From contig NZ_CP084561.1 in assembly GCF_021789315.1 (NCBI RefSeq), positions 4,836,001 through 4,900,000 of the forward strand: 64,000 nt of DNA, read 5' to 3'. The stretch's first letter is position 1. Each line of letters opens with the position of its first letter. Both the position numbers and the translations under genes were made by a program. The notes under the pieces are model-generated. The model was not told where the DNA came from. It was given only the letters and a program-made list of their open reading frames with translations, and ran no database searches. Below, one piece after another: positions 23,874 through 31,708 of the stretch. The DNA is from Arthrobacter sp. FW305-BF8. Lineage in GTDB: Bacteria; Actinomycetota; Actinomycetes; Actinomycetales; Micrococcaceae.

Positions 23874-24140
23874 ATGGCTTTGTTGGGTGCAGATGTTGAA
23901 GCGCTGCGGAACCTGGGCACCAGGCTCACGGCTGGTTCGAATGACATCCAGAACCAGAAGAACCAGCTGAACAATCAGCTCGACGGCGTCGACTGGAGGG
24001 GCCCGGACGCTGACCGGTTCCGTGACGACTGGAGGAGCAACCACCTTCCGGCCCTCGAGAGGGTGGCACGCGCCCTGGAAGAGGCGGGCCAGCAGGCAAC
24101 CCGCAACGCCCAGCAGCAGACTGAAGCTTCCCAGGGCTAG
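23874..24140 (+). CDS. WXG100-family (ESX/type VII) secreted protein
   Basis: 88-residue helical-hairpin protein with the central turn Trp41-Arg-Gly43 (DGVDWRGPDADRF) of WXG100 proteins. There is no signal peptide. The two helices (ALRNLGTRLTAGSNDIQNQ and HLPALERVARALEEAGQQA) are amphipathic. Such proteins leave the cell through ESX/type VII machinery, none of which is in this window, and it has no paired partner here. AAAGGAG 7 nt before the ATG decides the start. A strong terminator hairpin follows, so it is a monocistronic or uORF-WXG unit. Confidence 0.88.
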   Translation: MALLGADVEALRNLGTRLTAGSNDIQNQKNQLNNQLDGVDWRGPDADRFRDDWRSNHLPALERVARALEEAGQQATRNAQQQTEASQG

Positions 24141-24153
24141 ACCGGTAACGCAC

Positions 24154-24186
24154 GGGAGGGCCGGACGCAGCATGCGTCCGGCCCTC
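24154..24186 (+). terminator. perfect 15-bp hairpin after the WXG100 gene
   Basis: Arms GGAGGGCCGGACGCA and TGCGTCCGGCCCTCC close a 3-nt loop. Only a short non-U tail follows, so termination may be of the U-less type common in actinobacteria. Confidence 0.7.
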
Positions 24187-24223
24187 CGGCATTTAAGCGG
24201 TTAGCTACTGAACTTTTGAAGAC

Positions 24224-25294
24224 TCAGGGGACGGGTTCGACGTCGTTCGCGTGGTCAAGCGGTCCGTTCACCTTTGCTTGGTCGCCCGCTTTGGCTCCCC
24301 GGAGCTCATCCAGCCGGACGAACAAGACCCCGCCGACAATCAGCACGCCGCCGAGGAGCTGGATGGGGCCGGGCAGTTCACCAAGCAACAGCCAGGCCCA
24401 GATCACGGCGAACAGGACCTCAGTGAGGGAAATGAACGAGGCCACTTTGGACCCGAGTGCGCGCGCCGCCACGATTCCTGAGACGTAGGCCAGCACGGTG
24501 GCCAGCAGCACGAGTCCGCCCAGCGGAACCCACCAGGGGGTTGTCCACGGACCGAGCTCAGTGTCGGCCGTGCTGATGGCCATGGGCAGGAGTCCCGTGG
24601 CTGCCGTCAGCCACATAACCGCTGCCCCCACCAGAAGCCCGCCCGACGCCAGAACGATGGGCGGCAGGGTGTCATTCTGCTTGGCCGTGATGAAGAAGTA
24701 CATGGCCAGGCAGACGGCAGCGGCGAGGCCCCAGAACACACCGACGGCGTCGACCTTTACCGAGCCGGTGAGGTCCAGCACGAGGATAAGGCCGCCCAGG
24801 GACAGCAGCGTCCCCGCAATTGTCAGGGGGCGGGGCCGCTTCCGGCTGGCCACCCAGAGCCACAGGACGATCAACACCGGAGCGAGGTATTCGAGCAGGA
24901 GGGCCACACCAACGGACAGCCGGGCCACGGCGTTGAAGTAGAACAGCTGGCAGGCAGCCACACCGATCAGGCCAAACAGCACGATCGTGACCCAGTTGGA
25001 CGGCAGCTGGCTCCAGCGCCCGCGAAGCGCCAGGACAGCAGGGATTGCAAGGATGAGTGCGGCCGCTGTCAGCCGGGCCGTGACGGCTGCCCCGGGTGTC
25101 CAGCCGGTTTCCAGGAGTGATTTGGCAAAGGAGCCGGAGAGCCCGAAGACGGCTGACGAAAAGAGGGCGATGCCCAGTCCTGACGCAAGGAAGCCGGAGG
25201 CCTCTGGCGAGGCCCCGGCCGCGGCGGGAGCCGTGGCCGTAGCCGTAGCCGGAGAAATCAGCGCTGTGTTGGCGCGGCGGATCGGTGCGGACAC
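24224..25294 (-). CDS. EamA/DMT-family transporter
   Basis: 356-residue inner-membrane carrier with about ten hydrophobic helices in two EamA repeats (GIALFSSAVFGLSGSFAKSLLE and AVCLAMYFFITAKQN onward). An Ala/Thr-rich cytosolic N-terminus of about 30 residues precedes the first helix. The start is GTG with GGGAG 6 nt upstream. It is divergent from the CGNR regulator gene, which may control it. Substrate unknown (metabolite efflux is typical). Confidence 0.87.
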   Translation of the reverse strand: MSAPIRRANTALISPATATATAPAAAGASPEASGFLASGLGIALFSSAVFGLSGSFAKSLLETGWTPGAAVTARLTAAALILAIPAVLALRGRWSQLPSNWVTIVLFGLIGVAACQLFYFNAVARLSVGVALLLEYLAPVLIVLWLWVASRKRPRPLTIAGTLLSLGGLILVLDLTGSVKVDAVGVFWGLAAAVCLAMYFFITAKQNDTLPPIVLASGGLLVGAAVMWLTAATGLLPMAISTADTELGPWTTPWWVPLGGLVLLATVLAYVSGIVAARALGSKVASFISLTEVLFAVIWAWLLLGELPGPIQLLGGVLIVGGVLFVRLDELRGAKAGDQAKVNGPLDHANDVEPVP

Positions 25295-25364
25295 GGAGGT
25301 CTCCCGTCAGGAGTAAAGTGGGGTATTGGTCCTGACACTACGCCCCGCACCGTAAGGAGTCAAG

Positions 25365-25910
25365 GTGGTTTTTGCCCCTGACACAGAACTCTCACTGCGC
25401 TTCGTGGTGAACCTCATCAACTCTGCCGCCAACGGCGGGGAAAGCCTGGCCACGGTGGAGGACCTCGACGAGTTCCTCCGGCAGGAGGGCTTTATCGGCT
25501 CCCGCACCCACGACGCCGCCGAACTGGCCGCCGTCCACGCACTCCGCTCAGAACTGACAGCTTTATGGACCGCGGACGAGGATGCAGCCGTGGCCACTGT
25601 GAACCGGCTCCTGCGGGAAGCCCACGCACTCCCCCAACTCCTCAAGCACGACCAGTGGGACTGGCACCTGCATGCCACCACGCACGATGCCCCGCTGGCG
25701 GACAGGCTAGGCACCGAAGCCGCCATGGCGCTGGTGGACGTGATCCGCAGCAAGGAGATGGACCGCATGCTCGTGTGCGCGGCCGATGACTGCGACGCGG
25801 CGGTCCTTGACCTCAGCCGCAACCGGTCCAAGCGGTACTGCGACACCGGAAACTGCGCCAACCGCGCGCACGTCGCGGCCTACCGTGCGCGCCGCGCCAC
25901 CGGGGAGTAA
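25365..25910 (+). CDS. CGNR zinc-finger / ABATE-domain regulator
   Basis: 181 residues. The N-terminal ABATE-type domain (LSLRFVVNLINSAANGGESL) is followed by a treble-clef zinc-finger-like C-terminus with four cysteines (LVCAADDCDAAVLDLS and RYCDTGNCANRAHVAAYR). This is the CGNR architecture, here with GNCANR in place of the consensus. The start is GTG with AAGGAG 5 nt upstream. It is divergent from the EamA gene. Proposed DNA- or RNA-binding regulator. Confidence 0.85.
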   Translation: MVFAPDTELSLRFVVNLINSAANGGESLATVEDLDEFLRQEGFIGSRTHDAAELAAVHALRSELTALWTADEDAAVATVNRLLREAHALPQLLKHDQWDWHLHATTHDAPLADRLGTEAAMALVDVIRSKEMDRMLVCAADDCDAAVLDLSRNRSKRYCDTGNCANRAHVAAYRARRATGE

Positions 25911-25931
25911 GGCCCGCCGGGGGGAAGGGCG

Positions 25932-26339
25932 CTAGGAGGCCCCGCCGTCGGGCCCGGGCTCACCGGTTCCGGCCGTACCGGCACCCGGGGCATCCGGACG
26001 GCGCTGGGTTCCCTCACTCTGGGCTCCCTGAGTCCCGTGGCCGCCATGTCCCGGGGAGGACCTCCGGGCCGAGCTCAGGTTCACGCCGGAGCCTTTACCC
26101 AGGTGCGCGGCGTTGTCCTTGTAGCTCATGGACAGCATCGCCGCGATGACGAGGGTGACAATGAAGGCGATGCCGGCGGCAATGAAGGCCAGGTCAAACC
26201 GCGGCGACCGGGCGCTGCCGCCGGAGGCAAAGATCAGCACCGCGAAGAACGCCACCACAGCCCAGAAGGCGGAGAACATCAGGGGTCCCTTGACCGAGGT
26301 CCGCAGATTGCGCGGTTCTCCTGGTTTCTGGTGTGCCAA
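25932..26339 (-). CDS. two-helix membrane protein with Gly/Pro-rich tail
   Basis: 135 residues. Two membrane segments (MFSAFWAVVAFFAVLIFASG and AFIAAGIAFIVTLVIAAML) are followed by a low-complexity Gly/Ser/Pro tail of about 50 residues. The start is TTG with GGGAGG 7 nt upstream. The stop of the next upstream gene is 111 bp away with a hairpin between. Function unknown. Confidence 0.72.
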   Translation of the reverse strand: MAHQKPGEPRNLRTSVKGPLMFSAFWAVVAFFAVLIFASGGSARSPRFDLAFIAAGIAFIVTLVIAAMLSMSYKDNAAHLGKGSGVNLSSARRSSPGHGGHGTQGAQSEGTQRRPDAPGAGTAGTGEPGPDGGAS

Positions 26340-26423
26340 GGTGATTCCTCCCGTGCGGGCGGCGCGATGCGGCCTGCCCGCTGTGCTGTGTGCTGGTCTT
26401 GAAGGTATTGGTAGCCAAAGGCT

Positions 26424-26442
26424 GTTCTACAAGGAGTAGAAC
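26424..26442. terminator. hairpin between two membrane-protein genes
   Basis: GTTCTAC and GTAGAAC arms with a 5-nt loop, lying 8 bp after the stop of the upstream minus-strand gene. A second small hairpin (AGCC-TTT-GGCT) follows in that direction. Probable weak terminator. Confidence 0.45.
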
Positions 26443-26450
26443 CCTTGGTA

Positions 26451-27044
26451 CTAGTTTACGGCCTTTGACGCGGCCGCCCGCGCATCATGCCGGAGCGAGA
26501 GGCCTGCCAGAATCCAGAGCACGCCCGAGATGATGGCGCCGCCGCCCGCAACGCCCAGCAGCGCGTGCGGACCAAGCCCCACAAAGAACGGAAGGGTGCC
26601 GGCCGTGCCCAGCCCGATGATTCCCGATGCCAGCCAGTCGCGGGCCAAGACATGCCGCCCACGGAACCTGATGCCCAGGTACAGTTCGGCCCCCGACGCC
26701 ACGGCCAGCCCCACAGCGCCAACGACGGCGAACACCAGGCTGCCCTGCAGGAACAGCAGGGCCACGCCGGCGCCGGTCAGGGCAGCTCCCGCGGCGGAGA
26801 GAATGCGGCCGGCAGGCGCCTCGCGGCGGAACCCGGTCAGCGGAATGCCCCACAGCAGGATCAGGCCGGTGGCCAGCAGGTACGCCCCGCCCGCGAGCGA
26901 CATCCCGGTCGCCGAAGGCGCAGCCCAGAACACGGTCACGGCACCAAACGCCAGTGCGGCGGCGGCCCGGAGCAGGGCGGGTTTCCACAGCTCCGCCGGA
27001 GGGGAAGGCACGTCGGATTCAGCAGGGGCAGCGGGGGAAGTCAC
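26451..27044 (-). CDS. six-helix membrane protein, HdeD/DUF308-like
   Basis: 197 residues with about six short hydrophobic helices and a Glu in AVASGAELYLGIRFRGR, resembling DUF308/HdeD-type proteins; the assignment is tentative. The start is GTG with both a GGAG and a TAAACT hexamer 6 nt upstream, so translation may be leaderless. Function unknown. Confidence 0.65.
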   Translation of the reverse strand: MTSPAAPAESDVPSPPAELWKPALLRAAAALAFGAVTVFWAAPSATGMSLAGGAYLLATGLILLWGIPLTGFRREAPAGRILSAAGAALTGAGVALLFLQGSLVFAVVGAVGLAVASGAELYLGIRFRGRHVLARDWLASGIIGLGTAGTLPFFVGLGPHALLGVAGGGAIISGVLWILAGLSLRHDARAAASKAVN

Positions 27045-27050
27045 CGCTCC

Positions 27051-27056
27051 AGTTTA
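27051..27056 (-). promoter_or_regulatory. -10 box of the six-helix protein gene
   Basis: TAAACT, 6 nt before the GTG start. Confidence 0.5.
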
Positions 27057-27092
27057 GTGCGTCGGCCTGAACCGGCGAATCCGGGCCGCAGG

Positions 27093-28448
27093 CTACGAGC
27101 CGAGCACCATCCAGCGGTCTGTCCTGGCCCGCAGCCCCAGGGTCAGGCCGCGTGCGCACATGTAGCCCAGCGAAAAGGCCACCCACACCCAAACGAGCGC
27201 CGCCGCGCCGCCGGCCCCGGCGAGCGGCACCGCCAGCAGCAGCGGAAGGTACACAGCAAGATTTACGACGCCGGCAATCGCCAGATACTTCGCGTCGCCG
27301 GCCCCGATCAGCACCCCGTCGAGGACGAACACGTACCCTGCCAGGGGCTGGCCCGCGGCCAGTACCAACAGTGCCGCGGTCAGGACCGACTGGACGCCGG
27401 CGTCGGGCGTGAAGAGGGCCCCGGCGAAAGGCGCCGCCACGGCGAGCAGCACGCCGGTGGCCACACCAAAGCCGATACCCCAGCGGATCATGGTCCGGGT
27501 CATGATGCGCGCCTTGCCGGGGTTGGAGGCTCCCAACTCCTTGCCGATCAGCGCCTGTGCGGCGATGGCCAGGGCGTCCAGTGCGAAGGCGAGGAAGGTG
27601 AAGACTGTCATGGCGAGCTGATGGGCAGCCAGGTTCACTGCACCCTGGGCCGTGACCACGAGCACGGTGGCGAGGATGGCGATGCGGAGGCTCAGGGTGC
27701 GCAGCATGAGCCAGGAGCCCACCCTGGTCATGGCCCGGATCCCGTGCCAGTCGGGCAGCAGGCTGACACCGTGGTGACGGGCGTTGCGCTGCACCATCAC
27801 CAGATACACCGCGGCCATGGCCCACTGCGCGATGCTGGTTCCCACCGCAGACCCGACGACGGACAGCCCGAGGCCGTAGACCAGCACCAAATTCAGCACG
27901 ATGTTCAGCGTGAATCCCGCCGTGGCAACCACCAATGGTGTCCGGGTGTCCTGCAGCCCCCTTAGCACGCCCGTACCGGCGAAGATCAGCAGCATCGCGA
28001 CCAGCCCGGGCATGGACCACCGCAGGTAGTCGACGGCGAAGGTGCGGATTTCCGGGCTCGGCCCCATGAGCCCGATCAGCGGCTCGGCGGCGAGGAAGCC
28101 GGCCAGCGCCAACGCAGTCCCGAGTAGCAAGGCCAGCCAGACGCCGTCGCGCCCGGCGGCAAGTGCCCTTCCGATCTGGCCATCCCCCACTGCCCGCGCC
28201 ACGGCAGGGGTGGTGGAGTACGCCAAGAAGACCATCAGCCCTACCGCGGTATGCAGCACCGCCGAGGCCAGCCCCACGCCGGCCAGCTGGGCAACACCCA
28301 GGTGCCCCACAATGGCCGAGTCGGCCAGCAGAAAGAGCGGTTCGGCAATCAGCGCGCCGAAGGCAGGAACGGCAAGCCGGAGGATTTCCCGGCCGTGGCT
28401 GTCGGGCTTTGGGGTGGAAACGGCGGCGGAAGGCGATGGGGGCACCAT
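27093..28448 (-). CDS. MATE-family efflux protein (DinF-like)
   Basis: 451 residues with twelve membrane segments in two MatE repeats (GREILRLAVPAFGALIAEPLFLLADSAIVG opens the first; NPGKARIMTRTMIRWG the second). The GHLG segment after helix 2 is typical of DinF-like members. It exports cationic or toxic compounds with H+ or Na+ coupling. A TAGGCT hexamer lies 6 nt before the second codon (GTG) and 3 nt before the ATG, so initiation at 28445 from a leaderless mRNA is possible. It is divergent from doxX. Confidence 0.9.
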   Translation of the reverse strand: MVPPSPSAAVSTPKPDSHGREILRLAVPAFGALIAEPLFLLADSAIVGHLGVAQLAGVGLASAVLHTAVGLMVFLAYSTTPAVARAVGDGQIGRALAAGRDGVWLALLLGTALALAGFLAAEPLIGLMGPSPEIRTFAVDYLRWSMPGLVAMLLIFAGTGVLRGLQDTRTPLVVATAGFTLNIVLNLVLVYGLGLSVVGSAVGTSIAQWAMAAVYLVMVQRNARHHGVSLLPDWHGIRAMTRVGSWLMLRTLSLRIAILATVLVVTAQGAVNLAAHQLAMTVFTFLAFALDALAIAAQALIGKELGASNPGKARIMTRTMIRWGIGFGVATGVLLAVAAPFAGALFTPDAGVQSVLTAALLVLAAGQPLAGYVFVLDGVLIGAGDAKYLAIAGVVNLAVYLPLLLAVPLAGAGGAAALVWVWVAFSLGYMCARGLTLGLRARTDRWMVLGS

Positions 28449-28489
28449 CTCAGCCTAGCCGCCGAAAAAAAGATAAACGTGACACATTA

Positions 28490-28503
28490 GTTGACACTTC
28501 AAC
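28490..28503. promoter_or_regulatory. inverted repeat over the doxX -35 box
   Basis: GTTGACACTTCAAC has perfect GTTGA/TCAAC arms and contains TTGACA (28491-28496). The GACAGT hexamer 17 bp downstream could be the -10. This is the pattern of a MarR-type operator; no such regulator is in the window. Confidence 0.45.
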
Positions 28504-28602
28504 AAAACTTCGGGACAGTGGAAGGGAAGCATCGCCGGACGCGCTCCGGACCGCGTGCCCAAAAGAGACAACCCCCAATCGAACCGAACGGTGAGAATCT
28601 CC

Positions 28603-29037
28603 ATGAACCAGTCCACCCAGACCACCACAGCCCTGACGATCCTGCGAGTCATCACGGGATTCCTCTTCGCCGCGCACGGCTGGCAGAAGTTCAGCGAGTT
28701 CACCATCGCCGGGACGCAGGCATCCTTCACCAAGATGGGGGTTCCGGCCGCTGAGGTCGCCGCCCCGGTCGTCGCCACCCTGGAGCTCGTGGGCGGCATC
28801 GCCCTCATCCTCGGCGTGCTGACACGCGTCTTCGCCGCCCTGCTCGCCCTGGACATGCTCGGCGCCCTCTTCCTGGTCCACGCCTCGGCCGGAGTCTTCG
28901 TCGCCGACGGCGGCTACGAGCTGGTTCTCCTGCTCGCAGCCGCGGCAGCGGCCATCGCCCTCGCAGGAGCTGGCCGCCTCTCGGCGGACGCAGCCCTGTT
29001 CGGCCGCAGCAACTCCAAGCTCAAGGTTCTCGCGTAA
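28603..29037 (+). CDS. DoxX-family membrane protein
   Basis: 144 residues from the chosen ATG, with four membrane segments. ALTILRVITGFLFAAHGWQKF is the DoxX opening, and the second helix region AAPVVATLELVGGIALILGV is typical. The family is linked to redox and thiol stress in actinobacteria. A 16-codon upstream extension in frame lacks hydrophobic or family-like sequence. Two hairpins follow the stop. Confidence 0.87.
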   Translation: MNQSTQTTTALTILRVITGFLFAAHGWQKFSEFTIAGTQASFTKMGVPAAEVAAPVVATLELVGGIALILGVLTRVFAALLALDMLGALFLVHASAGVFVADGGYELVLLLAAAAAAIALAGAGRLSADAALFGRSNSKLKVLA

Positions 29038-29051
29038 CCTTCCCTGAACGA

Positions 29052-29073
29052 GTCACCGCTCCAGAGCGGTGAC
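29052..29073 (+). terminator. hairpin after doxX
   Basis: GTCACCGCTC and GAGCGGTGAC form a perfect 10-bp stem with a 2-nt loop-equivalent (CA). Probably part of the double terminator. Confidence 0.6.
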
Positions 29074-29085
29074 TGTTAGGAAGCG

Positions 29086-29140
29086 ACGACGGCGGCCGCT
29101 CCCGGCACTTCGGTGCACGGTGGGCGGCCGCCGTCGTTTT
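29086..29140 (+). terminator. main terminator of doxX
   Basis: ACGACGGCGGCCGC and GCGGCCGCCGTCGT form a 14-bp stem followed by TTTT. An internal GCACTTCGGTGC hairpin lies in the loop. Confidence 0.8.
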
Positions 29141-29193
29141 GCTGTTAATTGCGCTTTCTTGTCGGGTTGTTCTTGGTTCAGCCGCTCAGTTGG

Positions 29194-30573
29194 TCAGCCG
29201 GTGACACCCGTCAGTTCATCCGGCGTGTGAGCCAGAGTGGCCGTGCGGGCGGTCTTGCCCGCCTTCAGGTCGACGGCGTGAAGTTGCCCCGTTGCCGGCT
29301 CGGTTACATAAGCTGTGGAGCCTTGGACGTACAGGGCTGGCCGGGGGTCCTGCCACGCCTCTGGCTCTTGCCACGCGGCAACCACGGGGATCGTGGACAC
29401 GGTGGCGCCCGTCGCCGCGTTGAGGACGTGCAGCGCGCCGTCGGTGCCGAGCACCAGAGCCTCCCCGGCCGGCCCGCGCCCCAGTGACCGGAACGAATAG
29501 CTCGTGCCGAGCTCCACCAACTTCAGGGCCTTCGTGTCCGTATTCACCAGCGAAATCCTGGTGGGCCGCTCCAGGACCGCGTCTTTGTCCACCTTGTAGT
29601 CGCCGAGCACCACGGGCGACGCCGGTGAACCTGCCTGGTTGCCCATCCGGCCATAGGCGTCAGGACTGGAGATCTTGGAGAACCTGCCATCCTTGAAAAC
29701 CAGCATCCCGTTCTCGCATCCGAAGACCACGTTGTTCTCGCCAGCCACTGCCTCGCCATGGACACCGGGGCAGCTCTGGCTGCGGAGAATCTCCCTGCGG
29801 TCCGGACCCGTCTCCTTGCGGCCCGAGCCCGCGGCCTGCCCGAGGAGGGCCACGGCGTTGCGGGCGTTCTCGTCGCCCACGGTTACCAGCAGCTTCCCGT
29901 CCTCCAGCTCCACCGCTACGCCGTGGTGGGCCGCGGGTGCCGTGTAGGTAACTGTCTCCGGAAGGCCGTGTTCCGGCAATTCTCCGAGGGCAGCGGACTC
30001 AAAGGACTCCACCTTGCCGGACCCGTCGCTGAACAGGACAGTTCTTCCGGCGTGCCGCACCACATGGCCGGGCTTGCTCGCCTCGAACGCGTAATCCGTC
30101 AGCGTGGGCTGGGCGGCATAGGAGTGGCCGTGGTCGCCGTGCCGCTCGGTCCAGACTCCGGCGTCGAGGACGCGGAACGAGTCATCCGCTGCCACCAGGA
30201 CGTGGCGGCCGTCCCCGGCCGCGCTGATGCGGTTGTAGCCGTCCAGTTCGACGTCCGCCACGGGCTCGAGGGTCCCGGCGTCCAGCACTCCGATGCCGCC
30301 CTCGTAGCTGTACGCGAGGCGTGGTTTGGGGGCGCGAAGTTCCGCGGGTTCTGCGGTCTCGACGTTGGAAGTGCCGGCAGAACTTTCGGCCGCCTCCTGA
30401 CCGGGGCTCCCCCCGCAGCCGGACAGGAGGAGGGCAGCCGCAGAGGCCGCCGCCAACCGGACTGCGTGCGGTCTTGTGAACGGCGGCGCGAAGGGCGTGG
30501 CGAATGACGGGATGGGGCGGCCGCGCCGGCGGGTGGTGGTTCGGGCAGGAAGAACAGGTCGCTTCGATAACAT
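29194..30573 (-). CDS. aztD: AztD-like zinc metallochaperone lipoprotein
   Basis: 459 residues from the chosen start. A long basic n-region leads to a lipoprotein signal with lipobox LLSGC, then a seven-bladed beta-propeller. Histidine clusters HGDHGHSY, APAAHHG and CPGVHGE match the periplasmic zinc chaperones that feed AztC. The first in-frame ATG (30591) lies inside the Zur-type palindrome; the ATG at 30573 has TATCAT 7 nt upstream, giving a leaderless start. No aztABC transporter is in this window, so its partner must be elsewhere. Confidence 0.83.
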   Translation of the reverse strand: MLSKRPVLPARTTTRRRGRPIPSFATPFAPPFTRPHAVRLAAASAAALLLSGCGGSPGQEAAESSAGTSNVETAEPAELRAPKPRLAYSYEGGIGVLDAGTLEPVADVELDGYNRISAAGDGRHVLVAADDSFRVLDAGVWTERHGDHGHSYAAQPTLTDYAFEASKPGHVVRHAGRTVLFSDGSGKVESFESAALGELPEHGLPETVTYTAPAAHHGVAVELEDGKLLVTVGDENARNAVALLGQAAGSGRKETGPDRREILRSQSCPGVHGEAVAGENNVVFGCENGMLVFKDGRFSKISSPDAYGRMGNQAGSPASPVVLGDYKVDKDAVLERPTRISLVNTDTKALKLVELGTSYSFRSLGRGPAGEALVLGTDGALHVLNAATGATVSTIPVVAAWQEPEAWQDPRPALYVQGSTAYVTEPATGQLHAVDLKAGKTARTATLAHTPDELTGVTG

Positions 30574-30578
30574 GACAC

Positions 30579-30593
30579 TAATGATAATCATTA
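30579..30593. promoter_or_regulatory. Zur box over the aztD -10
   Basis: TAATGATAATCATTA is a perfect 15-bp AT-rich palindrome of the actinobacterial Zur type. It covers the TATCAT -10 (30581-30586) of aztD on the minus strand and ends 5 bp before the start codon. Confidence 0.78.
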
Positions 30594-30711
30594 TTAATAG
30601 CGCCCGGGCGATAAGTGCCCCTTCATGACGTCGGAGGGCAGGCTTCCCGGGCTTATGGCGCGCGGGAGCGCGTTTGTGAAGGCCGGGACCTGCCCCGAGG
30701 ACTGCGGTCAG

Positions 30712-30717
30712 TAAACT
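30712..30717 (+). promoter_or_regulatory. -10 box of the thioesterase gene (leaderless)
   Basis: TAAACT, 6 nt before the ATG, no SD. Confidence 0.55.
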
Positions 30718-30723
30718 GCGACC

Positions 30724-31698
30724 ATGAGCGAGACTGCCGCCAACTCAGTAACCCTCCGCTTCCTTGCCGCCCCCATGGACGTGGGCCACAGCGGATCCGT
30801 TGACGCCGGAACGGTGCTCGAGTGGGTGGACAAGGCGGCCTATGCGGCCGCCGTCGGCTGGGCCAAGTCTTACTGTGTCACCGCTTACGTAGGGAACATC
30901 CACTTCGCCGACCCGGTGAACGTTGGCGACATGGTGGAGGTCACCGCCACCATCGTCTACACGGGCCGCTCCTCCATGCATATCCGGACGGTGGTCTCCT
31001 CCGGGGACCCGAAAGGCGGGCCGGCCACCATGCGGAGCCAGTGCATGGTGATTTTTGTGGCGGTTGGCGAGGACGGGAAACCCATCCCGGTACAGCAGTT
31101 CGAGCCCATAACGGCGGAAGAACTGGAACAGCGGGACCATGCCCTGGCGCGGATCGGTATCCGGGAACAGATCGTCGAAGCCATGAGCGCCCAGGAATAT
31201 ACCGATGCCGGCACCGCCGAGCGCGTCGTCTTGCGGTTTATGGCGGCGCCCACGGACGTGAACTGGGGCGGGAAAGTCCATGGCGGGATCGTCATGAAAT
31301 GGATCGATGAGGCCGCATATGTGTGCGCCTCACGCTACTGCGGCCGGGACACGGTGGCGGTCTTCTCCGGCGGGGTCCGGTTCTACCGGCCGCTGCTGAT
31401 TGGCCACGTGGTGGAGGTGGAGGCCCGGCTGGTCTACACGGGCACCAAGGGCATGCACATTGCCGTACACGTCCGTTCCGGGGACCCCAAGGGCCGTGAA
31501 CTGAACCTGACCACGTACTGCCTCACCGTGATGGTTGCCCGCGACGCCGAGGGCACTTCGGTCCCCATCCCCGCATGGACGCCCGTGTCCGAGGAGGACA
31601 AGCGGCTCCACGCCCATGCCCGGGAGCTCCTGGAGATCAGGGCGGCGGCCCCGGGGAACAGGCTCCCCAACCACCTGCTGCAGTCACAGCCGCACTAG
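30724..31698 (+). CDS. acyl-CoA thioesterase with two hotdog domains
   Basis: 324 residues made of two tandem hotdog domains (about 5-150 and 165-305) that align with each other: LRFLAAPMDVGHSGSVDAGT with LRFMAAPTDVNWGGKVHGGI, and YTGRSSMHI with YTGTKGMHI. This is the YciA/ACOT-type layout that hydrolyses acyl-CoA. The second copy keeps the catalytic-type KVHGG and DEAAY segments better than the first (DKAAY). It converges on dnaB with 10 bp between stops. Confidence 0.88.
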   Translation: MSETAANSVTLRFLAAPMDVGHSGSVDAGTVLEWVDKAAYAAAVGWAKSYCVTAYVGNIHFADPVNVGDMVEVTATIVYTGRSSMHIRTVVSSGDPKGGPATMRSQCMVIFVAVGEDGKPIPVQQFEPITAEELEQRDHALARIGIREQIVEAMSAQEYTDAGTAERVVLRFMAAPTDVNWGGKVHGGIVMKWIDEAAYVCASRYCGRDTVAVFSGGVRFYRPLLIGHVVEVEARLVYTGTKGMHIAVHVRSGDPKGRELNLTTYCLTVMVARDAEGTSVPIPAWTPVSEEDKRLHAHARELLEIRAAAPGNRLPNHLLQSQPH

Positions 31699-31708
31699 CA
31701 GCGGCAGC

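Noticed and set aside
26487..27965. 492-codon plus-strand frame
   Set aside because: Antisense to two membrane-protein genes with clear helices; Gln/Gly/His-rich shadow.
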